NCBI GenBank assembly: GCA_018806915.1
Contig: JAGKQI010000086.1
Span: 620,001-684,000, forward strand
Direction: 5' to 3'
From: Phytophthora colocasiae
Taxonomy: Eukaryota > Oomycota > Peronosporomycetes > Peronosporales > Peronosporaceae
DNA length: 64,000 nucleotides
Below, in pieces: positions 1-7,793 of this stretch. The notes beneath the pieces were generated by a model. The model had not been told where the DNA came from. It ran no database searches and saw only the letters and a list, made by a program, of their open reading frames with translations. Positions within the stretch are counted from its first letter, which is position 1. The number at the start of each line of letters is the position of its first letter. Position numbers and translations under genes: made by a program.

Positions 1-216
1 ATCGAGCCTGTAGAGCCTGTAGAGCCTGCCAACCCCACCGAACCGAGTGTGGAAGAAGAATATGTTCCCACTGTCATTGTTCACCCCTCTGACGTATTGA
101 TCGAACCGGAATCGTCCATTTGGGATGACAGCAAAGGTTCATCAGACTTCACAGACGACAGCGCTTCCAGGGATGAACAAGACGATGCTAGACGCCTCCT
201 ACGCACACAGCTGTAA
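1..216 (+). CDS. 3' end of an acidic, Pro/Glu-rich protein gene (partial)
   Basis: Frame 1 is open from the window edge to a TAA at 214-216, giving 71 residues. The segment starts with a short EPV-type repeat (IEPVEPVEPANPTEP), continues through an acidic Ser/Asp-rich stretch and ends in a basic tail, RRLLRTQL. This composition suggests a disordered C-terminus. No domain is visible and the start lies outside the window, so no function can be given. The RLLR string is at the extreme C-terminus and is not an RxLR effector leader, which would lie just after a signal peptide. Confidence 0.6.
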   Translation: MEPVEPVEPANPTEPSVEEEYVPTVIVHPSDVLIEPESSIWDDSKGSSDFTDDSASRDEQDDARRLLRTQL

Positions 217-321
217 GACGCAATAACACGTCAATATACTCGATCGTTGCACCTTTGAACAGCTGGAATCTCTGAGCTCCATGGCCACGTGCTTCACTCA
301 CTGCTTACTCCGTTCATCCCT

Positions 322-1152
322 ATGGCGACCCGTACGTCCAAGACGCGCAGGACCTTCACGGGGCTGGCGGTGGCCTTGCTGGCCATCGTAGTAGCCACGT
401 TCACGCGTGACCCGAAAGCTCTGGAACTTGTTGTGCATCACTTGCTATCGGATACCAACGTGGTTGACGTTCGCAGTGCTGTGAACTGTTCCGATGCGCA
501 TCAATTCCTGACGGAGATGATGCCCGTTAAAGGTTTCCACGTACTGTGTATCGAGACAGCGACCGACGTGTGCGTGAAGCACAGAGTTAGAACTTTTACA
601 CATGTACTTATCAAGTCTGTTTGTGTTGTACAGACTGAAGATTACTGGGTTTAAGGACGGGATGCGTTGGATTCGTCTAGTCATTCTGTAGTCCAGGACA
701 TCGATAAGCGTACGGCTGACCTGGTCAAAGTGCCGCTCAGCCACCAGGAGTCAGTGCAAGTGTTGCGATACGAGCGAACGCAGCACTATGACCAGCACTT
801 GGACTACTTCTCCGTCGACCATCACCAACATTCACCAGACGTACTGGAGCAGATCGAGTACGGCTACAAGAACCGCATGATCACAGTGTTCTGGTACATG
901 TCGGACGTAGCCAAAGGCGGCCACACGAACTTCTCCCGTGCTGGTGGCCTTCCTCATCCGCCGTCCAACAAAGGCTGTCCGCAGGGTATCAGTGTCGCCC
1001 CTAAGAAGCGCAAAGTGGTCGTGTTTTACAGCATGTTGCCGAACGGGAAAGGAGACCCCATGAGTCTTCATGCTGGTTGCCCTGTCGAAGAAGGGATCAA
1101 GTTGTCAGGCAACAAATGGGTCTGGAACAAACCGCTCAGCGATGACGACTAG
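322..1152 (+). CDS. Prolyl 4-hydroxylase-like 2OG-Fe(II) dioxygenase, junction damaged
   Basis: The C-terminal part (about 682-1152, frame 1) is a clear prolyl-4-hydroxylase alpha-type catalytic domain. It shows the iron-binding H-x-D in YDQHLDYF, the distal His in SLHAGCPV, and the 2-oxoglutarate-binding Lys in GIKLSGNKWVWNKP. Such enzymes hydroxylate prolines of secretory proteins in the ER. The ATG at 322 opens a segment with a hydrophobic signal-anchor (GLAVALLAIVVATF), which fits a type II ER membrane enzyme. An intron with donor at 570 and acceptor at 633 continues as V-LKITGFKDGMRW but then meets TAG. Using the acceptor at 680 instead rejoins the catalytic frame but drops the Arg-Thr-Ser region usual in the family. 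A small deletion near 667-675 is likely, so this may be a pseudogene. The domain call is firm and the exon structure is not. Confidence 0.72.
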
Positions 1153-1210
1153 AGTCGGGTAGTTCTGCTAATCAAGCATCTATTGCACAACAGGTTAAAA
1201 CGAAATAAGG

Positions 1211-2287
1211 TTAGATGTGCAGCTCCTGTCCATGGAGCTGTGGCAGGTCGTTAGAGAGTCTTCGCAACTCCTGCAACAGCGGCGTCTGCTCGTCTGCCTT
1301 GGTGATCCCCCACGCCGGCGGTGCAGGCTGCTGCTGCCGCTTGACGTTCATCATATAAATGACCAGCGCTCCTGGAATGAGCTCTGGAATGGCGTAGAAC
1401 AGCCACGGGTTCGACACGTGCGGGTCGAACACGTCGATGGCAGGCATGGAGAACAACAGCAGCAAACTACGATAGAAGAAGAGCAGGGACGACACGGCAC
1501 CGATCAGCGACAACCTCGACGCGATCGTAGCAGCTAGAGACGAGAACTCGATCTTGAGTAGAACAGCGCGCAACTGCAGTGCGCACCTGGCCAACATGAC
1601 CGCCAGCAGGAAGAAACACAGAGCCACGAAGCCGTACTCCAACTCAAAGAGCACCATCTTCTGCCCGGGGAAGAGCGTCTTGAGAACCAGCAGAGCGCAT
1701 TCTACCAAGTAGATCCAGACATTGGCCACCAGGAAGAGCTTCCTGGACCGGCCGGACCGTTGCGCACCGGCCCCGCGCGTGTACTCGGCAATGACGGACT
1801 GGTTAGCAGCAACTCGAGCCAATGGTTTCTCAGCACGCCACGCCTGTGCGCGCACGTCCTCCCAGAAGCGAAGCAGCAACGTGAAGGCCGAGAAGTACAA
1901 CAGCGTCGCCAGCTTCCCGAAGCTGGTCACGCCCAGCACGTAAATATCGATATCTGTGGGCAGCAGCGGCGTGACGAACACCATGTGCTCATAGCGGAAG
2001 TCGGGCGCCGAGCCTTCCACCCACTGGAACATGTGCATATTGCTCAACACCAGCCACGCGATGCGTGAGAAGTAGGCGAAACTCAGGAACGTCGGGAACC
2101 AGCGCATGCGTTTGACCGGCAACAGATGCGTGGCGTGGCCGTGCTCGCCCAGGCGTCCGCGCTGGATACTGACTGACAGAGTGTAGGCCAGCACGGCCGC
2201 GTAGCAATAGGCCGCGCCGGCCGCTGCCGACTGCGTGTAGAAGCAGTGGCGCGCGCCGAACAGGCAGATCTTGTTCAGCAGTTCCAT
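1211..2287 (-). CDS. Seven-transmembrane TOM1/THH1-like membrane protein
   Basis: This 358-residue protein has about seven hydrophobic segments: near residues 20-45, 65-85, 118-140, 188-208, 218-240, 260-285 and 300-320. The region around TLLYFSAFTLLLRFWEDV and the last segment, with NPWLFYAIPELIPGALVIYMM, resemble the plant THH1/TOM1/TOM3 family, whose members end in a similar E-x-L-P-x-x-L-V-L-Y segment. In plants these are vacuolar and other endomembrane proteins. The role in oomycetes is unknown, and a divergent GPCR-like protein is the alternative. The tail (PLLQELRRLSNDL) is hydrophilic. It converges on the hydroxylase-like gene with only 58 bases between the stops. Upstream, on the same strand, lies the original 3' end of the aspartic protease gene. 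Confidence 0.55.
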   Translation of the reverse strand: MELLNKICLFGARHCFYTQSAAAGAAYCYAAVLAYTLSVSIQRGRLGEHGHATHLLPVKRMRWFPTFLSFAYFSRIAWLVLSNMHMFQWVEGSAPDFRYEHMVFVTPLLPTDIDIYVLGVTSFGKLATLLYFSAFTLLLRFWEDVRAQAWRAEKPLARVAANQSVIAEYTRGAGAQRSGRSRKLFLVANVWIYLVECALLVLKTLFPGQKMVLFELEYGFVALCFFLLAVMLARCALQLRAVLLKIEFSSLAATIASRLSLIGAVSSLLFFYRSLLLLFSMPAIDVFDPHVSNPWLFYAIPELIPGALVIYMMNVKRQQQPAPPAWGITKADEQTPLLQELRRLSNDLPQLHGQELHI

Positions 2288-2404
2288 GCGCGTGCGATAA
2301 TGGAGACGTTCCGACGTTCTCGCCGGTCAAACCGTACTTAAGACAAAAAAGCAGTTCTCTATTGCTACTTGTACACTTGCTATCCTATCTCTCTATCTCT
2401 CTCT

Positions 2405-2461
2405 CTAAACGTCCAAGCACACGCTCTTCCGTCGTGACGGTGCAGTCGTTGTAGTTGTTGG
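2405..2461 (-). other. Orphaned original 3' end of the aspartic protease gene
   Basis: Removing the Copia element and one copy of its GTTGG target duplication lets the protease reading frame continue directly into this stretch. It runs through a Thr-rich segment and a basic, Cys-containing end (SRRKSVCLDV) to a TAG at 2405-2407. The protease therefore used to end here, about 120 bp before the next gene on the strand. The piece is now separated from its gene by 5.3 kb. Confidence 0.8.
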
Positions 2462-2791
2462 TAGCAGCAATTGCGCAGTAACTTGGCTCGTTGTCCAGGT
2501 CCTCCAGGTCCTCCAAGCAGCTACGACGTCAGCAACACAGAAAAGTAAGTAGCTTGAGCTCGAGTTGGTGAATTCAAGAGTGATTCATTAACATCTTATC
2601 TCCACCTTTCTCAGGAACGCACTGCTTCATCACAGTTGCGAGGAGGGAAGCCCCAGGCACAAAACCCCCTTTGACCATGTAGTCCATCAATCCGTGAGGA
2701 AAGATTACAGGCCTTTCCTGCCAATCCTCCACCGGATTCGCAGGCTTCGACACGAGCGCGAGTTCTACGAACTTCAGCCGAAAGGCTCATA
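2462..2791 (-). repeat. 3' LTR of the Copia element
   Basis: The 330 bp match 7464-7793 at a constant offset of 5002 bases, with no mismatch seen by eye. In element orientation it begins TATGAGCC and ends GCTGCTA. Match to the other copy stops exactly at both edges, where the GTTGG duplication and the polypurine tract begin. Confidence 0.95.
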
Positions 2792-2798
2792 CTCCCCC
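2792..2798 (-). other. Polypurine tract of the Copia element
   Basis: On the minus strand the bases just before the 3' LTR read GGGGGAG. This position and composition are those of a plus-strand priming site for LTR retrotransposons. Confidence 0.65.
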
Positions 2799-2803
2799 GG
2801 AAC

Positions 2804-5800
2804 TCACGCCTCCGTGTCTCCGCTGACATCAGCTTGCTGATCTTCTGTCAACGACCGACGCTTTTCACGCCTTTTATCACAACGCTCCACCACGCTGTTG
2901 ACTGTTGCTTGACGCTTCACCACGCCTTCATCTTGGACTTGACGTTCGACTACGTCTTTCATGTCCTTGATACCGAGTAGTTGCCGCAGCTTTTCGAACT
3001 GCTGTGGTCCCAGCGCTTTCGTGAACATATCAGCCACATTATCCGCTGTCGGCACATACTCGATGCACAGTTTCTTCCTTTCCACCAACTCCGCTAACTT
3101 GCGGCTTTTCTTGGCGTATCTCTTAACTCCATCGAAGTTACCTGCGTCTGTGCACACCTTGATGGTGCTCTGGTTGTCCACAAACAACTTGCTAACTCGC
3201 TGGTTAAACCCCAGTTCCTTGAGTAGCTTCCTTGCCCACATCACATCTTCAACGCACAGACTCGCAGCAACCAACTCCGATTTGCAAGTATCGTCTGTAA
3301 CCGACGGTTGCATTTTGCTCTTAAACCCAACACTGTACCCATTCAGCCTCACCACGTACCCCGAGACAGACCTCGAAGTATCCGGGCAATTAGCATGGTC
3401 AGCGTCGCTGTAGGCGCTCACTTGCAGCACCTTATTCGCCTTCGACTCCTCCAGACAGTACACCAGTCCGTAAGTCCGAGTCCCTTTTAAATAGCGCAAC
3501 ACTCGCTTTGCAGCGGCGTAATTCTCCTTCGTATAGCTTCCGCAGTACCGACTCAAACTCCTCACGGCATTCGAGATGTCTGGCCTTGTACAGGTTACCA
3601 GGTACTGAAGTGCCCCAACCAGTTCTTGGTATTTCACTGATTTGTCATTGATTTTGCTTTCGTCCTTCTCGATTGGTAGAATCTTCTCGTTCTGTATCTG
3701 AGGTGACTTCACTGGTTTTGCATTCTCCATCTGAAACTTCGTCAGGATCTTGTCAATGTAGGCTGTCTGAGACAGGCACAGCATCACTCCTGGTTCGTAG
3801 TGCACTTCCATGCCCAACAGATAATGCACACGACCCAGATCCTTGATGGCGAACTTGGATTGCAGCTCCTTCTTAACTAAGTTAATGTCCTCCCGAGCTC
3901 CAATAATCATTACATCATCCACGTAAACGGTCACTAACACCAGCCTCCCGTCCACCTTTTTGAAGTAAAGCCCCACATCATACGCACTTCGAGTGAAATT
4001 CAACTCCACCAAGTAGCCATGCAGAGTCAAGTACCACAGCCTTGCGGCTTGTTTCAATCCGTAGATCGCTTTGAGTAGTACACAAACCCTGTCCGTACCA
4101 TCGCTAAATTGTTCTGGTTGCTCCACGTAAATAGTCGCACCGTCCATCTCGCTGTTGAGAAACGCAGTGTCAAAATCGACCTGGTCCACCTCCAACGCGA
4201 GGATCAATGCAATAATTAGCACAATTAGCATCGTGGCCCAGCGAACAACAGGTGAGTAGGTTTTCCAGTACTCCCGTCCAAAGCGTTGCTTGAACCCGTG
4301 CACCACCAGTCTCGCCTTCAGTCGTTTCACAGCTCCACGTGCATCCCTTTTCACACGAAGGACCCACTTCGTAGTCAGAACCTTTGCATTCTTCGGCCGA
4401 TCCACCAACTTCCACGTGCCATTCTCTATTAAAGAGCCGTACTCTGCCTCCAATGCCGCCTTCCAAGCTTTCTTGTACGGCGAAGTCATCGCCTCCTCCA
4501 GACTGCTTGGGTCATTTATGTCCCCTTCAGCCAGCAACTGATAGCCACTCAGCCTGGTGTTTGCTCGGCGTGTCCTCGTCGATTGCCTTGTCGGTTGAGC
4601 AGGTCCACTACTAACAGGTTGGCCACGTCCATGTCCTCGTCCACGTCTTCGTCGAGCTTGTATTGGTACTTGTACTTGTGCAGGTCCTTGGCCTTGAGCT
4701 CGAACCGGTCCTTGGCCTTGTCCACCCAGTTGTGCTTCAGTTTGGTCTTCTCCCTCAGAATCGTCACTACTTGATGAAGTCTCAGCCTTTGAGCCATCCA
4801 CTGACATTGGTTTTGTAGTAGTGAGCTCCTCAGGTAAACTCCTCTGTACAGTCCACGATGCTTCCTCATGCACGCTCTCCTCTGCGACGTATTCAACCGG
4901 CAGCGGTACAAATGGAATGTTGTTGTAGGACTTGTGCTGACCGGCCAATAGTGCATCCAAATACTTCCTACCAACAGTTATATCTTCACGAAACTGCACA
5001 TCACGCGCTTCCACGATCTTCCCCGTTCGTAGATGCAGTAAACGATAGCCTGGCGATCCATGTGCAAAGCCCAGTAGCAGTGCAGGCTCAGCCTTGGGAC
5101 TAAGCTTGTTCTTCCTCTTAGCCTCGTAGACGAAACCAACGCACCCACAAACACGAACCTTTCTTAAGTCCGGCTTCTCACCATGAAGTTTCTCCGACGG
5201 GGTCTTCCCATTGAGAGCTTTCGTCCCACTCATATTGTCAATCTGTACAATATATTGCAGTACTTCAGGCCATAGCTTGCTCGGCATGTTGGCTGCCTGC
5301 ATTGCAGTCCTTGTTTTGTTCGTCAGCACCCCATTTAGTTTCTCGACCAGAGCGTTCTCTTCTGGTGTGTACGGATGCGTAGGTATGAATTCAATACCAT
5401 GTGACACCAAGAAAGCACTCAATTCAGCATTTGCGAACTCACCACCACCGTCACTTGAGAACGTCTTGATCTTGTGCCCTTGAGCCAGTAGTTTCTTGAT
5501 CAGCAGTATGGTGTTCGCGTTCGCGTCACTCTTCTTCTTGATAGGATAACACCACTTGAATCTGGAACCTTCATCCTGTATGAGCTGAAAGTAGCGATAG
5601 TTCCCAGAACCAGGAATATACTTCCCCATTTCACAGGTGTCTGACATCAACCTCTCGTAATTTACCTTAGTCCTCTTGTCCTTGGCGCTCTTCTTGTACG
5701 ACATACGCCTGCGTTTTGCTGACATGCACGTCATGCATTCAAACTTCTTCTTGAAGAGGTCCGCTGGAATCTCCATACCCTCCACTACTTTGTTTTGCAC

Positions 5801-7396
5801 CATGGTCTTAATTGCCGACACGTTCAGGTGGCCAAGCCGTTCATGCCAACGCATCAGCGGACTAGCATCAGCGTTTATAGTAGCGAGCAAGTTGAGAGAT
5901 CCAGTGTCCAGCCAATAATGAGTTCCACGTTTCACAAATTCGAGTCTCCCTGTAGCGGAATCAAGCCAGCATTTCCTTGGTTCACCAACCGTACTGAATG
6001 AAGGAATCCATCCTTCACTCTCCAGCTTCCCTAAACTCACCAAGTTCACAGTTCCAGCCGGCGAGTACTCAACATCCTTCAGCTCTACTTCGCACGACTT
6101 ACTTCTCACAGTTTTATCCGGAACACATAACTTGACAGAGCCACTCATCACGCCCTTGGTCAGTTCTCCAGTCCAGACTTTGAATACCGCCTTGGATTTC
6201 TTCATACTGGAGTACAGGTTTCGATCCACGCAGACATGGGTCGCACTACCGCAGTCCAGCATCCACGAGTTCGGCCTGTTGGTGTGATGTTCTTTCAACA
6301 CCATTCCAGTCATTGGGTGGTCGTCTTCACTCATTTCGTCACTGCTACTACTACTTGCGTAGGTCTGCATCATGTCTGGTGCTCTTGGATTTAGAATCAG
6401 CAAGTTGTCCTGTACAGCCGACTCCTCATTGTCTTCATCCTTGTCCTTCTTGTTCTTCTTCTTTTTCTTGGTCTTTTCCAACTTCTTGGTCTCCTTTTGG
6501 TTCTCTTTAGACTTCTTCTGTTTGTTGAGAAAACCCCAGCACTCACGCCTGATATGTCCGAGCTTGCCGCAGTGAAAGCATTTTCGCTTTTTCTTCCACG
6601 CTTGTCCGTTTCCAGCATTGCCGTTCCCTCCGTGTTGGGGGTCAGCCTTGGTCGCACTCATCACTGCAGCTCCCCCGTTTGAAGTGCTTCCAGTACCCAC
6701 TTCCACAATGTGGTCTCGTTCGTCCCTCGACCGCAATGCATTGGTCACATGCTGCAGCGTCGGTGGGTTTCCTTGACGAGTAGGTACGTCAAACTGATCT
6801 ACCAAGTCCCGGTGCGTCTGCATCACTCCCATCACCAGAATCCTTGCCATCTCGTCGTCGCTTATAGCATGAGTTGGATCAACGATATTTAGTAGTTGTC
6901 TTGTCCTTCCCATGTTAGCCAGGTACTCGGACATCGGTTGTCCTTGCACATGCCTCAGGGAATATAGTTGGCTTCTCAGCGCCATCATGTATGAGTAGTC
7001 TCTTGAGGTATTGTCCTCGACCAGCGTAGTCCACATTTCACGCGCAGTAGCCATCGCGCATACCTTGTTTGCAGCGTTGTCTTGACACCCACGTAGTCCA
7101 CGCAATATCGCGCCACGCGCTAGGCGGTTCCGTGAATCCCAAACTGCCTGCTCGTCGGCGTTGTTGGCGTGGCGTCGGTCCGTCCCATTCACTACTCCCC
7201 ACGCTTGTCGTTCTTCCAGGTAAAGCTCCAGCTCGACACGATACACTTCGAACGTGCATTCAAACTTCGGTGGCTTTGAGCTTCCATGAGCCAGATGCCT
7301 TCGTCGCGCTTGATTGCCATTTCCACCGCCACCATCAGCGGCTCCACCACCGGTACCAGCGCCACCGCCTCCACCAGCAGCACCTCCTGAACTCAT
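2804..7396 (-). CDS. Copia gag-pol polyprotein (intact)
   Basis: The 1530-residue polyprotein packages and reverse-transcribes the element RNA and integrates the cDNA. The N-terminus is Gly-rich, followed by a Copia gag region. A CCHC knuckle (C-x2-C-x4-H-x4-C, in CFHCGKLGHIRREC) lies near residues 271-284, and a Lys-rich stretch follows. A retroviral-type protease with the variant LDCGSATHVCVD is near residue 378. Integrase has its H/C zinc region at about 517-560 (HERLGHL...CMTC) and core acidic residues in MSDTCEMG, FSSDGGGEF and PEENALVEKLNG. Reverse transcriptase covers about 1005-1250 with YVDDVMIIG near 1156. RNase H covers about 1330-1420 (YSDADHA, LFVDNQST). All expected domains are present without stop or frameshift. 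The short open leader from 7397 to the LTR holds the primer site. Confidence 0.95.
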   Translation of the reverse strand: MSSGGAAGGGGGAGTGGGAADGGGGNGNQARRRHLAHGSSKPPKFECTFEVYRVELELYLEERQAWGVVNGTDRRHANNADEQAVWDSRNRLARGAILRGLRGCQDNAANKVCAMATAREMWTTLVEDNTSRDYSYMMALRSQLYSLRHVQGQPMSEYLANMGRTRQLLNIVDPTHAISDDEMARILVMGVMQTHRDLVDQFDVPTRQGNPPTLQHVTNALRSRDERDHIVEVGTGSTSNGGAAVMSATKADPQHGGNGNAGNGQAWKKKRKCFHCGKLGHIRRECWGFLNKQKKSKENQKETKKLEKTKKKKKNKKDKDEDNEESAVQDNLLILNPRAPDMMQTYASSSSSDEMSEDDHPMTGMVLKEHHTNRPNSWMLDCGSATHVCVDRNLYSSMKKSKAVFKVWTGELTKGVMSGSVKLCVPDKTVRSKSCEVELKDVEYSPAGTVNLVSLGKLESEGWIPSFSTVGEPRKCWLDSATGRLEFVKRGTHYWLDTGSLNLLATINADASPLMRWHERLGHLNVSAIKTMVQNKVVEGMEIPADLFKKKFECMTCMSAKRRRMSYKKSAKDKRTKVNYERLMSDTCEMGKYIPGSGNYRYFQLIQDEGSRFKWCYPIKKKSDANANTILLIKKLLAQGHKIKTFSSDGGGEFANAELSAFLVSHGIEFIPTHPYTPEENALVEKLNGVLTNKTRTAMQAANMPSKLWPEVLQYIVQIDNMSGTKALNGKTPSEKLHGEKPDLRKVRVCGCVGFVYEAKRKNKLSPKAEPALLLGFAHGSPGYRLLHLRTGKIVEARDVQFREDITVGRKYLDALLAGQHKSYNNIPFVPLPVEYVAEESVHEEASWTVQRSLPEELTTTKPMSVDGSKAETSSSSDDSEGEDQTEAQLGGQGQGPVRAQGQGPAQVQVPIQARRRRGRGHGRGQPVSSGPAQPTRQSTRTRRANTRLSGYQLLAEGDINDPSSLEEAMTSPYKKAWKAALEAEYGSLIENGTWKLVDRPKNAKVLTTKWVLRVKRDARGAVKRLKARLVVHGFKQRFGREYWKTYSPVVRWATMLIVLIIALILALEVDQVDFDTAFLNSEMDGATIYVEQPEQFSDGTDRVCVLLKAIYGLKQAARLWYLTLHGYLVELNFTRSAYDVGLYFKKVDGRLVLVTVYVDDVMIIGAREDINLVKKELQSKFAIKDLGRVHYLLGMEVHYEPGVMLCLSQTAYIDKILTKFQMENAKPVKSPQIQNEKILPIEKDESKINDKSVKYQELVGALQYLVTCTRPDISNAVRSLSRYCGSYTKENYAAAKRVLRYLKGTRTYGLVYCLEESKANKVLQVSAYSDADHANCPDTSRSVSGYVVRLNGYSVGFKSKMQPSVTDDTCKSELVAASLCVEDVMWARKLLKELGFNQRVSKLFVDNQSTIKVCTDAGNFDGVKRYAKKSRKLAELVERKKLCIEYVPTADNVADMFTKALGPQQFEKLRQLLGIKDMKDVVERQVQDEGVVKRQATVNSVVERCDKRREKRRSLTEDQQADVSGDTEA

Positions 7397-7451
7397 GGTC
7401 TAGTTGTCTTGTAGGTCTTGATCTCTTGTCGTGAGCAGCTCAGAGCTCCTT

Positions 7452-7463
7452 GGGCTCATAACC
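7452..7463 (-). other. Primer-binding site matching the initiator-Met tRNA anticodon arm
   Basis: Directly after the 5' LTR the element sense strand reads GGTTATGAGCCC. Its complement, GGGCTCATAACC, is the anticodon-arm sequence of eukaryotic initiator tRNA-Met with CAT as anticodon. It does not match a tRNA 3' end. Priming by a 5' half of initiator tRNA-Met is established for Drosophila copia, and the position here fits the same mechanism. Confidence 0.7.
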
Positions 7464-7793
7464 TAGCAGCAATTGCGCAGTAACTTGGCTCGTTGTCCAG
7501 GTCCTCCAGGTCCTCCAAGCAGCTACGACGTCAGCAACACAGAAAAGTAAGTAGCTTGAGCTCGAGTTGGTGAATTCAAGAGTGATTCATTAACATCTTA
7601 TCTCCACCTTTCTCAGGAACGCACTGCTTCATCACAGTTGCGAGGAGGGAAGCCCCAGGCACAAAACCCCCTTTGACCATGTAGTCCATCAATCCGTGAG
7701 GAAAGATTACAGGCCTTTCCTGCCAATCCTCCACCGGATTCGCAGGCTTCGACACGAGCGCGAGTTCTACGAACTTCAGCCGAAAGGCTCATA
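7464..7793 (-). repeat. 5' LTR of the Copia element
   Basis: This is the partner of 2462-2791, identical by eye. It overlaps the 3' end of the protease reading frame, which now terminates inside it at 7613-7615. The LTR contains a tandem 9-mer (CCAGGTCCT type) near 7498-7515. Confidence 0.95.

Larger units (their letters stand above)
2462..7793 (-). mobile_element. Complete Copia-type LTR retrotransposon
   Basis: The element is 5332 bp in minus orientation. It has the 5' LTR at 7464-7793, a primer-binding site at 7452-7463, one gag-pol frame, a short polypurine tract at 2792-2798 and the 3' LTR at 2462-2791. A 5-bp target duplication GTTGG lies at 2457-2461 and 7794-7798. Reading by eye I find no difference between the 330-bp LTRs, and gag-pol has no stop. 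Insertion is therefore recent and the copy may be autonomous. The LTRs start and end TA...TA instead of TG...CA. The domain order integrase before reverse transcriptase makes it Copia/Pseudoviridae type. Confidence 0.95.

Noticed and set aside
190..213. RLLR string near the end of the first protein, and RSLR at the end of the mucin-like protein, as RxLR effector motifs
   Set aside because: RxLR motifs act close to a signal peptide at the N-terminus. Both strings are C-terminal.
2611..2829. A small minus-strand frame spanning the 3' LTR edge
   Set aside because: It is LTR sequence plus a few bases of the element, the same residues that form the tail of the protease fusion. It is not a gene.
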